Assembly: GCA_945898015.1 (NCBI GenBank)
Contig: CAMDGM010000005.1
Coordinates: forward strand, 58,856-122,855
DNA length: 64,000 nt
Origin: PVC group bacterium
GTDB taxonomy: Bacteria; Verrucomicrobiota; Kiritimatiellia; CAIKKV01
Direction of reading: 5' to 3'
Part shown: one piece after another, positions 8,720-16,629 of the stretch
Position numbering within the stretch: position 1 is the first letter of the stretch
Layout of the letters: each line of letters starts with the position of its first letter
Made by a program: the position numbers and the translations under genes
The notes under the pieces: generated by a model
Told to the model about the DNA's origin: nothing
Seen by the model: only the letters and a program-made list of their open reading frames with translations
Database searches by the model: none

Positions 8720-9496
8720 TCATGAGGGGCGAACGCAGTCTCGAATCAAATAATCAGCCGCCTCCTGGCTGATGGTTTTATCGTCAACGGCCTGTTGAAT
8801 GATTTCCAAAGCCATACGACGTGGCATTGATTTGATCTTCTTTGCAATCTTTTGACGCAGTTCGCCGTCATCTTCGGAAAGCCCGTCCACAAGGATGTGA
8901 CTGGATTGATCGCCCACATCGCCAATTTCCTCGTAGCTTCCGCCTACTCCACCTATTCCAAGTCGAGTGAGCGCGCGCTGCTCCTTCCGGCCAATCAAAC
9001 GGAACTGATCGTCATACTCCGCACGTGCTATCACCCCCCGTTGCCTACGTTCTTCGAGGTTTTCGTATGCTTCTTTAATTTCGCCCGCCACACGTTCGGC
9101 ATCGGCCAATGCCTGGTTTAACGTGGCAATTCGTTTCGCCCACAGTTCCTGCGAAAGCATCGCATCGGTGCCAAAACGTGAGCATTCATCATCGTAGTGG
9201 GATAGATGTCGCTCCAGGTGCTCGGTCTCAGAAGCAATGCCGTAGTCGAGCGACGACCGGTAGTTTGACTCCCCCAATTGTTGTCGGTGCTCATCCGCCT
9301 TCCCACTGGCATTGTAGTCCCGACCGCGCTTCCTTGCGGCTTCGATTTCATTTTCGAACGAATCGTTTCCCGCGTTTCCCTGCTTCCCTGACTTTCCTGT
9401 CAGCCAGCTACCCATCTTCTGAAAGAAACCGCCTTCCGTTGGTTCAGACGACTCGTCGGTGTTGTTCGAATCACCATTCCAGGACCATTCGCTCAT
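8720..9496 (-). CDS. Acidic coiled-coil protein, first gene of the operon
   Basis: About 258 residues, unknown family. The first 60 residues are polar, low-complexity and acidic (many S, N, G, E). A heptad-rich helical stretch follows (about 100-170), then an acidic linker, and a C-terminal helical segment (RRMALEIIQQAV...ISQEAADYLI) that resembles short SHOCT-like helices. The start used here (MSEWSW) has AAGGAG upstream; a longer form from 9526 is less likely. It leads the leftward operon and is separated from the integrase by about 225 bases, which probably hold the promoter. Its role is unknown. Confidence 0.6.
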   Translation of the reverse strand: MSEWSWNGDSNNTDESSEPTEGGFFQKMGSWLTGKSGKQGNAGNDSFENEIEAARKRGRDYNASGKADEHRQQLGESNYRSSLDYGIASETEHLERHLSHYDDECSRFGTDAMLSQELWAKRIATLNQALADAERVAGEIKEAYENLEERRQRGVIARAEYDDQFRLIGRKEQRALTRLGIGGVGGSYEEIGDVGDQSSHILVDGLSEDDGELRQKIAKKIKSMPRRMALEIIQQAVDDKTISQEAADYLIRDCVRPS

Positions 9497-9721
9497 TGTC
9501 GGTTTCTCCTTGTTCGCCCCATACAAAATGGGGGTTATTGATAAAAGGGCGAATGTCTCACAAATTCAGGATAAGCAACCCGGATCCGTCATTGGTCCGG
9601 ACTGGGCGACCGGATCAATGACTAGACGATCCGGTGAAGGCGGTTCGTGTGTGGGAATATAAAAAAAGAAACTCAGAACGAGCTTATCAAGCGGAAATGG
9701 CGGGATAAAGTGATCAGTGAA
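9497..9721. promoter_or_regulatory. Operon leader region with two inverted repeats
   Basis: This gap between the integrase and the first operon gene holds two structures. A nested inverted repeat spans 9580-9634: outer arms CCGGATC/GATCCGG and inner 12-bp arms GTCATTGGTCCG/CGGATCAATGAC with one imperfect pair. A small hairpin (CCCCAT/ATGGGG) at 9517-9533 lies in the leader just before the ribosome binding site. The large repeat could be an operator, a terminator for the integrase, or a recombination site. No convincing -35/-10 pair stands out. Confidence 0.5.
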
Positions 9722-11326
9722 TTACACGGCTTGGTGACCCTCAAGCAACGCAAAAACTTTTTCGCGATCCTTTTTCAACGTTTTCGTGGTCATGGCGTCG
9801 AGAATTTGCCGGATCTGCTCGTCCCGCGTCGGCGCCCCATTCATGAGCAACCTCGGCATGGCGGCCTGTAATGCGGTGCGCATCTGCTCCTGATTCGGGT
9901 GGAAATAGTGCGCGATCACGGTTTCCGTCAACGTATGACCCGTGACCGCCTTCACGAGTTCCACCGGCACGCCGGCGGTCAGTGCTAGCGTGACAAAGGT
10001 CGATCGCAGCGCGTGGAATCCGTGGATGTTGACCCGGCGCGTGCTGCCCTCCCGCTTCTCGTGCAGATAACCCCGAACGCCGGCAGGTTGCGGCACCGGC
10101 ACTTTGGCCGTCCGCACGATCGGAAAGCCCGCGATCTGCTCGATGCGCGACAAGTAGGTAGAAACCGACCCCTTGCTCATGCCCAGTTTTGGGATGATTT
10201 CTTTGATCGTCAGGCCCGATGCATAGAGGTCAAACACGCGTAACAGGTTTTCCCGTACCGTGCGGGTGAACTTCTTGGGATCTACCTGTTCAATGCTCGC
10301 GCGTGCTTTCGCCAAGGCCTCGGGTGTAACGATGTTCGGTCCTTTGGATCGAACCTTCCCGTCCTTATCCAGTTCGATAAATCCCGCTGCACGAAATACC
10401 GTGTTCAGCCGCCGGTTAATGGCATCCGGCTTCTCCTTGTATAAGTGGGTGGCTTCCGGGAAGCAATACTCCCCGTTGTGCGGCAGTTTGGCCAGTTCGT
10501 CGTAGAGCAAAGGGAAGATCGGTATCCAGACTCGTTCCCCGGTCTTGGCCGTCTTCACGCTGAGCATCCGCTTCGCCAGATTCACGTCCGCCCACTTCAA
10601 CTGGCATACATCGCCCCGCCGCATCGCCGTGCAAAGCCCGGTGATGATGAGATTACGGCAGATGTCGTCCTGCTGGGCGGCATCCACGATCGCACGGATC
10701 TCCTCCGCCGAAAACGGCTTGCGATGGATCGTCTCCTCGTCCTTGGTCACGATCCCGTCGAATGGGTTGTCTATGAATCCGCCTTCCCGGCGCAGGTGCT
10801 GGAAGGATCCCTTGAGCAGGCTGAGAGTTGCGTTGCGTGTACGTCCGGCTAATCCCCGGCTCTCCTCCTCAGCCGCCATGAACGCCACAGCCATCGCGTG
10901 AGTCACTTGTCCCATTTCCTGCACGTCCGGATAATGTTCCGCCAGATACTTTTGAAAACGGGCGAAGAAGGTTTCGGACATCTTCCGATAGGCTTCACTC
11001 AGATGCCCTCTACGTCTAGGAATCTTGCTCCACCGATCATACATCTGGTCGATTGGGATGGTGCTGACACGGGTTCCTGTTCGAATCACGTGCAGTGTCT
11101 GGACCAGTTCTTCTGCTCGCCGGCTCTTGGATTGCTCCACCAGTTCGTTGAGTTTGGCCTGGGCTTTTGCGCGTGACGCTTCAAACCGGCGATCACCGTT
11201 CTGACTGACGGAGTTGGATCGCTTGCCTTCGATCTCGATGGCCAGGTTCCGGACGTAAAGCTGGTTCCGGGAACGCCAACGCCCGTACCACCACTTCGAA
11301 CCTTTCCTCATTTCCAAGCAGGCCAT
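9722..11326 (-). CDS. Tyrosine recombinase/integrase with inserted helix-turn-helix
   Basis: About 534 residues. The start at 11326 has AGGAG upstream and lies downstream of a good promoter; the longer frame from 11368 would begin upstream of the predicted transcript start. The N-terminal half carries a SAM-like core-binding region. The catalytic domain has Arg about 236 (in AMRRGD), HxxR at 438-441 (HALR), His about 464 (GHTL) and the nucleophile Tyr about 474 (AHYFHP). Between the first Arg and the HxxR box is an extra segment at about 362-400 that reads as a helix-turn-helix (LTIKEIIPKLGMSKGSVSTY). The gene sits 160 bases beyond the 3' end of tRNA-Val, the usual place for a phage-type island integrase. 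Confidence 0.9.
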   Translation of the reverse strand: MACLEMRKGSKWWYGRWRSRNQLYVRNLAIEIEGKRSNSVSQNGDRRFEASRAKAQAKLNELVEQSKSRRAEELVQTLHVIRTGTRVSTIPIDQMYDRWSKIPRRRGHLSEAYRKMSETFFARFQKYLAEHYPDVQEMGQVTHAMAVAFMAAEEESRGLAGRTRNATLSLLKGSFQHLRREGGFIDNPFDGIVTKDEETIHRKPFSAEEIRAIVDAAQQDDICRNLIITGLCTAMRRGDVCQLKWADVNLAKRMLSVKTAKTGERVWIPIFPLLYDELAKLPHNGEYCFPEATHLYKEKPDAINRRLNTVFRAAGFIELDKDGKVRSKGPNIVTPEALAKARASIEQVDPKKFTRTVRENLLRVFDLYASGLTIKEIIPKLGMSKGSVSTYLSRIEQIAGFPIVRTAKVPVPQPAGVRGYLHEKREGSTRRVNIHGFHALRSTFVTLALTAGVPVELVKAVTGHTLTETVIAHYFHPNQEQMRTALQAAMPRLLMNGAPTRDEQIRQILDAMTTKTLKKDREKVFALLEGHQAV

Positions 11327-11356
11327 CGGGTAACTCCTTTTGGAATATCTTGAAAT

Positions 11357-11385
11357 AGTATGCACCAAAAGTGCCGCGTTGTCAA
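11357..11385 (-). promoter_or_regulatory. Sigma-70-type promoter of the integrase
   Basis: On the minus strand TTGACA is followed by a 17-base spacer and CATACT, placing the transcript start about 24 bases before the chosen ATG. An imperfect inverted repeat (GCAC/GTGC) lies in the spacer and could bind a regulator. Confidence 0.5.
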
Positions 11386-11449
11386 AGTTACGTCAAAATA
11401 TTACTGTTTTTTAGGTAGGTTCGATTCTTATCTGACCATTCGCGGCAAT

Positions 11450-11487
11450 AAAAAACCTCAAGAATGCCATATTTCTTGAGGTTTTTT
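11450..11487 (-). terminator. Intrinsic terminator after tRNA-Val
   Basis: A perfect 15-bp stem (arms 11450-11464 and 11473-11487, core CCTCAAGAA/TTCTTGAGG) with an 8-base loop and A/T tracts on both sides. It begins 3 bases past the CCA end of the tRNA and could work in both directions. Confidence 0.85.
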
Positions 11488-11489
11488 GA

Positions 11490-11565
11490 TGGTGGGCAGT
11501 ACAGGACTTGAACCTGTAACATCCAGCGTGTAAAGCTGGCGCTCTGCCAATTGAGCTAACTGCCC
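11490..11565 (-). tRNA. tRNA-Val(TAC)
   Basis: A 76-base cloverleaf reads on the minus strand: acceptor GGGCAGT/ACTGCCC, D arm GCTC/GAGC, anticodon stem CCAGC/GCTGG with loop TTTACAC (anticodon TAC, Val), T arm ACAGG/CCTGT with loop TTCAAGT, and an encoded CCA. It is preceded by a promoter and followed by an intrinsic terminator. Its 3' end faces the integrase, so it is the probable attachment site of the element to the left. Confidence 0.95.
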
Positions 11566-11584
11566 GGCTCCGGCCAATTGCGTT

Positions 11585-11613
11585 AAGGTACCCGAGCCCG
11601 CTCCAAAAGGCAA
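11585..11613 (-). promoter_or_regulatory. Promoter of tRNA-Val
   Basis: On the minus strand TTGCCT, a 17-base spacer and TACCTT place the transcript start about 12 bases before the tRNA. Confidence 0.5.
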
Positions 11614-11636
11614 GGCCCGGCTCACCGTTCCGGAGA

Positions 11637-11664
11637 TTGCATCCTGCCGGAAAACAGATATGAT
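11637..11664 (+). promoter_or_regulatory. Promoter of the epimerase-like gene
   Basis: TTGCAT, a 16-base spacer and TATGAT lie 26 bases before the start codon. Confidence 0.5.
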
Positions 11665-11690
11665 GATCGCCCACACATGAAGGAACCCTC

Positions 11691-12683
11691 ATGAAAGTCT
11701 GCATCGTCGGCGGAACCGGTAACATCAGCACCCCCATCGCCCGGCTGCTCGTGGAGATGGGCCACCAGGTCACCCTCTTCAACCGCGGCTTGAACCCGGG
11801 CGTCCCGGCGGGCGTCGCCCTCATCAAAGGGGACCGGCGCGAGCGCCCCGCCTTCGAAGCCGCCATGCAGGCCGGAAAATTCGACGCCGCGATCGACATG
11901 ATCTGCTTCAACGCGGAAGACGCCCACAGCACGGTGCGCGCCTTCCGCGGCATCAAGCACCTCATCTTCACCTCCACCGTCTGCACCTACGGCGTGCAGT
12001 CCGACTGGCTGCCAGTGACGGAAGACCACCCGCTGCGCCCCATCACCGACTACGGCCGCCACAAGGTGGAGGCCAGCCGGATCTTCATGGAAGCCTATTA
12101 CCACGAGGGCTTCCCGGTCACCATTTTCAAGCCCTCCACCACCTTCGGCCCCCGGTGGAACCTGCTGCGGCAGATCGCCTGGGAGGCGGGCTGGGTGGAC
12201 CGCATCAAAAAGGGAAAGCCCATCGTCGTCTGCGGCGACGGCCGCGCCCTCCACCAGTGGCTCTATGTGGACGATGCGGCGCCGGCCTTCGCCTTCGCCC
12301 TCGGCCGCGAACGGTGCGTCGGCCAGGTCTACAACCTGATGAAGAACGAATTCGGCTCCTGGGCCGATTACCACCGGACCGCCATGCAGGTCATCGGCCG
12401 CGAGGTGGAACTGGTGGGTGTGCCCTTGGCCTCCCTGCTGGCCGCCCGCACGCCGAACGTCTCCATCTGCGAAACCATCTTCTCCCACAACACCGTCTAC
12501 TGCCCGGACAAGCTCATGCGCGATGTGCCCGAATTCCGTCCCAAGATCTCGCTCACGGAAGGCATGACCCGCGTCCTCGCGGCCATGGAACGCGAAGGCC
12601 GCATCCCCGATTCCGACAAGGAGGACTGGGAGGACCGCCTGATCGCCGCCCAGCGGAAGGTCGGGGAATTGAAACTGTCCTGA
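11691..12683 (+). CDS. NAD-dependent epimerase/dehydratase (extended SDR)
   Basis: 330 residues. The N-terminus is a Rossmann nucleotide-binding fold with GGTGNIS at 7-13. A YxxxK-type catalytic pair lies in DYGRHK, after the STVCTYG strand. The C-terminal half is the usual substrate-binding lobe with a CGDG...WLYVDD stretch, as in nucleotide-sugar epimerases and dehydratases. The substrate cannot be told. It is the first gene right of tRNA-Val and has its own promoter. Confidence 0.85.
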   Translation: MKVCIVGGTGNISTPIARLLVEMGHQVTLFNRGLNPGVPAGVALIKGDRRERPAFEAAMQAGKFDAAIDMICFNAEDAHSTVRAFRGIKHLIFTSTVCTYGVQSDWLPVTEDHPLRPITDYGRHKVEASRIFMEAYYHEGFPVTIFKPSTTFGPRWNLLRQIAWEAGWVDRIKKGKPIVVCGDGRALHQWLYVDDAAPAFAFALGRERCVGQVYNLMKNEFGSWADYHRTAMQVIGREVELVGVPLASLLAARTPNVSICETIFSHNTVYCPDKLMRDVPEFRPKISLTEGMTRVLAAMEREGRIPDSDKEDWEDRLIAAQRKVGELKLS

Positions 12684-12767
12684 CCCGTTCCGGCCCCCTT
12701 TAGCCTCGACTTTCGAAGCCCGCTTTGACAGGATCACGCTCAAACAACTGAACCCCGTGGAGACGCC

Positions 12768-13286
12768 ATGACTGACCCGAAAACCGCCAATCCCTCCGTC
12801 ACCCTGAAAACCAGCCTGGGCTCCATCACCCTGAAGCTCTTCGCCGACAAGGCCCCCCTCACCGTGGCCAACTTCCTGCGCTACGTGGATGACGGCTTCT
12901 ACACCGGCACCGTGTTCCATCGCGTCATCGAGGGCTTCATGATCCAGGGCGGCGGCTTCACCACGGACATGAAACAGAAAGACACCCGCGCCCCCGTCCG
13001 CAACGAGGCAAAAAACGGTCTCAAAAACAAGCGCGGCACCATCGCCATGGCCCGCACGAACGTGGTGGACAGCGCCACCGCCCAGTTCTTCATCAACGTC
13101 GTTGACAATGCCTTCCTCGACTTCAAAACCCCCGACGCCCAGGGCTTCGGCTACTGCGTGTTCGGGGAAGTGACCGCCGGCCTCGACACGGTGGACGCCA
13201 TCCGGAAGGTCAAGACCGCGCAGCAGGATGTCCCCCGCGAAACCGTGGAAATCCTGGACGCGCGCCGCGTGGAAGTCGCCCCGTGA
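12768..13286 (+). CDS. ppiB: Peptidyl-prolyl cis-trans isomerase, cyclophilin type
   Basis: 172 residues, the normal length of a single-domain bacterial cyclophilin. The signature [15 protein letters not shown] is present, followed by the conserved AMAR and SATAQFFIN stretches of the active site. No signal peptide is visible, so it is a cytosolic prolyl isomerase. GGAG precedes the start. The stop overlaps the GTG start of the next gene. Confidence 0.93.
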   Translation: MTDPKTANPSVTLKTSLGSITLKLFADKAPLTVANFLRYVDDGFYTGTVFHRVIEGFMIQGGGFTTDMKQKDTRAPVRNEAKNGLKNKRGTIAMARTNVVDSATAQFFINVVDNAFLDFKTPDAQGFGYCVFGEVTAGLDTVDAIRKVKTAQQDVPRETVEILDARRVEVAP

Positions 13287-14062
13287 AAGCCTGGATCCTG
13301 GTCCCGCTCGTGTTCCTGGCCGGCCTGGTCATCGGCGGGTTGCAGCCCCGGAGCGAACTCCGGCGCTTACGTCAGGATCTGGACACCCGCAAGAAGGTCG
13401 AAAGCGCCCCCGCCCACCAGGAACGCCAGCTCGCCAGTTTCCTGAACATGCTCCCCATGGCCCCCCCGGCGCACGACCCGGATCCGGCGCTTCCCAACAC
13501 GAACTCCCCGCCGGCGAGCCTGGCCGCCGCTTCGGCGGAGGCCCCCACCGGGACGGTCACGGCGGCCGGCGGTGAAAAGCCGGTTCCCAACATGACCCCC
13601 GAGGAACGGGCCGCCGCCTTCAAGGCCCGGATCGAACAGGCCGCGGAAGTCTGGCGGCTGCGCGCTGAAATCGCCCGGGGCTCCTTCGCGTCAAAAACAG
13701 GATTCACTGAAAAGGAAATGACGGATTTCGATGTGCTCATGAAATCCATGAACATCCGGCTGGAAGACCTGTTCGTCAAGACCGCGGACCAGCTGAAGTC
13801 GGGGGAAGCCTTCACCCCCGAAACCGGGATCCGCCTGATGAAGGGACTCACCGAGTCCATGGTGCTGACGTACGACGAGATGGACCGGAAACTGCCCGCC
13901 ACCTGGCGGCAGGACGCCAAGACATCCTTCGACCTGGTCACCTATGTGGACCCCGCCGTGGTGGCCCCGCTCGTCGAGGTCCAGGACAAGCTGCCCCAGC
14001 CGGGCGACCGGCCGCGCAACCGCTTCGGCGGCGACGCCGGACACAATCCTTTCCGGCCATGA
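13283..14062 (+). CDS. Membrane-anchored protein of unknown function
   Basis: 259 residues with a GTG start that overlaps the cyclophilin stop. One N-terminal membrane segment (residues 4-20) is followed by a heptad-like stretch, a Pro/Ala-rich linker and a helical C-terminal domain. I do not recognise the family. Its stop overlaps the start of the ABC permease, so it may be an accessory part of that exporter. Confidence 0.7.
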   Translation: MKAWILVPLVFLAGLVIGGLQPRSELRRLRQDLDTRKKVESAPAHQERQLASFLNMLPMAPPAHDPDPALPNTNSPPASLAAASAEAPTGTVTAAGGEKPVPNMTPEERAAAFKARIEQAAEVWRLRAEIARGSFASKTGFTEKEMTDFDVLMKSMNIRLEDLFVKTADQLKSGEAFTPETGIRLMKGLTESMVLTYDEMDRKLPATWRQDAKTSFDLVTYVDPAVVAPLVEVQDKLPQPGDRPRNRFGGDAGHNPFRP

Positions 14063-14961
14063 AACGCTTTTTCCAGCATCTGCTCCTGCTCACGCGGTTC
14101 GAACTGGCCGACGCCGTCCGCAGCCGCCGCGCCATCGTGATCCTGCTCCTGTATCTCGCGGCGGCCCTGCTCTCCACCAACGCCTTTGTCACCGCCCTCC
14201 AGAAACTCGAAACCCAGCTCGGGGAAATCCTCCAGACCGGCAGCGGATCCCCCGGCGCCATGGCCGACACTCTCTGGAAATCCGCCCGGTTCCGCCACAT
14301 GATCGGCGCGCTGATCGGTGACCGCACGGTGGCGGAAGGGCTCATGAGCGTGCCGCCCATCGCCCTGCTCTACGGCTTCCTGGCCTTTTTCTACACGCCC
14401 TTTTTCGTCCTGCTCACCGCCACGCCCCGCGTGGCGGGCGACGTCTGGACCGGCGCGGCCCGCTTTGTCCTGTTCCGCACCTCGCGGGCGGCCTGGGTGC
14501 TGGGCAAGTTCTTCGGCCAGGCGGCGCTGGTGCTCCTGGCCCTCGCGCTGAGCATGGCGGGCGCCTGGTGTCTCGCCCGGTGCCGACTGGAGGGCATGGA
14601 TGGCGCCGCCGCCGCGCGCGGCATGGCGCTCATGGCCGGCAAGGCCTGGATCTTCTCGCTGCCGTTCCTGGGCCTCGCGCTCGGCCTCTCGCAGCTGGTC
14701 CGCTCCCCGAATGTGGCCAACGCGCTCGGCTTCCTGGCCTGGCTCGGCACGGGCGCCCTGGCCCTGATGGCCAAACACTTCGCCGGCGACGGCGTCCGCG
14801 TCCTCTGGGATCTCGTGCTGATGCTGGTGCCGCAGGGGTACCAGCTGGACCTGTGGCGCATGGACGTCGGCTCCGTGGCCACCGCGTCCGTGTTCCTGAT
14901 CGCCCTCGCCGCGGCCTATCTCGCCGCCGGCTTTGCCGTCTTCGTCCGGAGGGATCAATGA
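14059..14961 (+). CDS. ABC transporter permease
   Basis: 300 residues with about six hydrophobic segments, typical of ABC-2-type permeases: an N-terminal segment near residue 30, then a long loop and five more from about residue 95 to the end. The start overlaps the previous stop, and the end overlaps the start of the ATPase gene (ATGA), so the three form one exporter operon. Substrate unknown. Confidence 0.85.
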   Translation: MKRFFQHLLLLTRFELADAVRSRRAIVILLLYLAAALLSTNAFVTALQKLETQLGEILQTGSGSPGAMADTLWKSARFRHMIGALIGDRTVAEGLMSVPPIALLYGFLAFFYTPFFVLLTATPRVAGDVWTGAARFVLFRTSRAAWVLGKFFGQAALVLLALALSMAGAWCLARCRLEGMDGAAAARGMALMAGKAWIFSLPFLGLALGLSQLVRSPNVANALGFLAWLGTGALALMAKHFAGDGVRVLWDLVLMLVPQGYQLDLWRMDVGSVATASVFLIALAAAYLAAGFAVFVRRDQ

Positions 14962-15884
14962 GCGCCGCCCTCATTCTCCGGGATGTCGTCAAGACCTACG
15001 GACGCCGGCGCGCCCTGGACGGGCTCAGCGTCGAAATCCCCGCCGGCTGCATCTGCGGCCTGATCGGCAGCAACGGCGCCGGCAAGACCACGGCGCTGGC
15101 GGCCGTGGCCGGCCTGATCCGCATCAACGCCGGCTCCATCAACGTGCTCGGGCACGGGCCGTTCGATCCGTTCCGCCATGCCGGCCTGCTTTCCCTGCTG
15201 CCCCAGGACTCCGTGATGCCGCCGGAATCCCCCATGCGGGAACTCCTGGAGCACTGGGCCCGGCTGCAGGGCGTTACGGCGGGCGACGCCCCCGCCGCCG
15301 TCCGCGAGGCCCTCGCGCGGGTTCACCTCACGGAGCGGCTGGCGGACCCCGTGGGCTCCCTCTCCCACGGCATGAAGCGCCGCGTCATGATCGCCCAGGC
15401 CTTTCTCGGATCGCCGCCGCTCGTCCTGCTCGACGAGCCCATGAACGGGCTCGATCCGCGCGAAGCCGCCGGAGCGCGGGACCTGCTGCAGACCCTCCGC
15501 AACCGGCAGACCGTCGTCATCAGCTCGCACAATCTGGCCGACATCGAACGCCTCTGCGACTTCGTCGTCTTTCTCGAGAAAGGCCGCACCGTGCAAGCCG
15601 GGTCGCTTCAGTCCATGACCCGGAACCGGCAGGTCCTCCAGTTCGAGCTGGACGACGCCGGCGTTCCACTCGACCGGCTCCACGACCGGCTGCCCCTGGC
15701 CGAGTTCGCGCTCTCCGAGGACCGGCGCCACCTGCGGTGCCGGTTCGACGCGGAAACCCTCTCCGCCCCGGCCGTGAACCGGATCGTGCTCGGCGAACTG
15801 CTCGACGCCGGAACCGGCATCGTGAGCGTGCGGCAGGGCGACGGCCTGGAAGCGGTTTATCTGGAACAGTCCAACCCCGCCTAG
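14958..15884 (+). CDS. ABC transporter ATP-binding protein
   Basis: 308 residues. Walker A GSNGAGKTT, signature-like LSHGMKRR, Walker B LVLLDEPMNGLDP and the switch His in VISSH are all present. After the ATPase domain is a C-terminal beta-rich extension of about 90 residues, as in CcmA/drug-type ABC-2 ATPases. The start overlaps the permease stop; an open frame that continues upstream is only a shadow of the permease gene. Confidence 0.93.
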   Translation: MSAALILRDVVKTYGRRRALDGLSVEIPAGCICGLIGSNGAGKTTALAAVAGLIRINAGSINVLGHGPFDPFRHAGLLSLLPQDSVMPPESPMRELLEHWARLQGVTAGDAPAAVREALARVHLTERLADPVGSLSHGMKRRVMIAQAFLGSPPLVLLDEPMNGLDPREAAGARDLLQTLRNRQTVVISSHNLADIERLCDFVVFLEKGRTVQAGSLQSMTRNRQVLQFELDDAGVPLDRLHDRLPLAEFALSEDRRHLRCRFDAETLSAPAVNRIVLGELLDAGTGIVSVRQGDGLEAVYLEQSNPA

Positions 15885-15887
15885 CTC

Positions 15888-16532
15888 ATGACAACACGCC
15901 CCTACACCCCCGGCGAAGAACTGGCCAACAGCCTCACCCACGGCCTGGGCTGGGCGCTGAGCCTGGTGGCGCTCGCGCTGCTGACGGCGTTTGCGGCGCT
16001 CCGCGGAGACGCCTGGCATGTGGCCAGCTGCACGGTTTACGGCGTGACGCTCGTGCTGCTCTACACCGCCTCCACGCTTTACCACAGCTTCCGGAACGAA
16101 CGCGTCAAGCGCGCGCTGAAAGTGGTGGACCACGCCTCGATCTTCCTGCTGATCGCGGGCACCTACACGCCTTTCCTGCTGGTCACCCTGCGCGGCCCGT
16201 GGGGCTGGTCGCTCTTCGGCCTGGTCTGGGCCATCGCCCTGGCCGGCGTCGCGCTCAAACTGTTCTGGACCGGCCGGTTCCGCGTCCTCTCGACGCTGAT
16301 GTACCTGGCCATGGGCTGGATCGTGGTCGTCGCCTTCAAGCCGCTGATCCACAACCTGCCGCAGGGCGGACTGATTCTGCTGATCGCCGGCGGCCTGCTC
16401 TACACCGTGGGCACGGTCTTCTATCTCTGGAAGCGGCTGCCCTTCGGCCACGCCATCTGGCACGGCTTCGTGCTCGCCGCCAGCGTATGCCATTTTTTCA
16501 GCGTCTTTTTCTACATCATCCCGAGGGGATGA
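15888..16532 (+). CDS. Hemolysin III family membrane protein (PAQR-like)
   Basis: 214 residues with seven hydrophobic segments. Family motifs are visible: THGLGW near the start, TLYHSF, DHASIFLLIAGTYTPF and the C-terminal HxxxH-like HGFVLAASVCHFF. These His, Asp and Ser residues form the presumed metal site. It starts 3 bases after the ABC ATPase stop and is probably in the same transcript. Confidence 0.92.
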   Translation: MTTRPYTPGEELANSLTHGLGWALSLVALALLTAFAALRGDAWHVASCTVYGVTLVLLYTASTLYHSFRNERVKRALKVVDHASIFLLIAGTYTPFLLVTLRGPWGWSLFGLVWAIALAGVALKLFWTGRFRVLSTLMYLAMGWIVVVAFKPLIHNLPQGGLILLIAGGLLYTVGTVFYLWKRLPFGHAIWHGFVLAASVCHFFSVFFYIIPRG

Positions 16533-16590
16533 ATACGCCCCAAGCCCACCCGCGTCACCGCCAGTCCGCGCGCGCGTGTCGCGAATCGAC

Positions 16591-16619
16591 TTGACTTACT
16601 GTCAGAATGACACTATACC
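16591..16619 (+). promoter_or_regulatory. Promoter with palindromic operator
   Basis: TTGACT, a 17-base spacer and TATACC precede the ATPase start at 16630 by only a few bases, so the transcript may be nearly leaderless. The spacer holds the perfect inverted repeat GTCA-GAA-TGAC, which suggests a repressor site. Confidence 0.55.
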
Positions 16620-16629
16620 GTGTTGCATT

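Noticed and set aside
12720..12760. TTGACA before the cyclophilin gene as a promoter
   Set aside because: No acceptable -10 box lies at the right distance.
11622..12920. Minus-strand frame of 432 codons opposite the epimerase and cyclophilin
   Set aside because: It is Gly/Val/Ala/His-rich with no known motif, and both real genes lie on the plus strand; a GC-rich shadow.
14568..14957. In-frame upstream extension of the ABC ATPase
   Set aside because: It overlaps the permease in another frame; the ATPase begins with a typical domain start at 14958.
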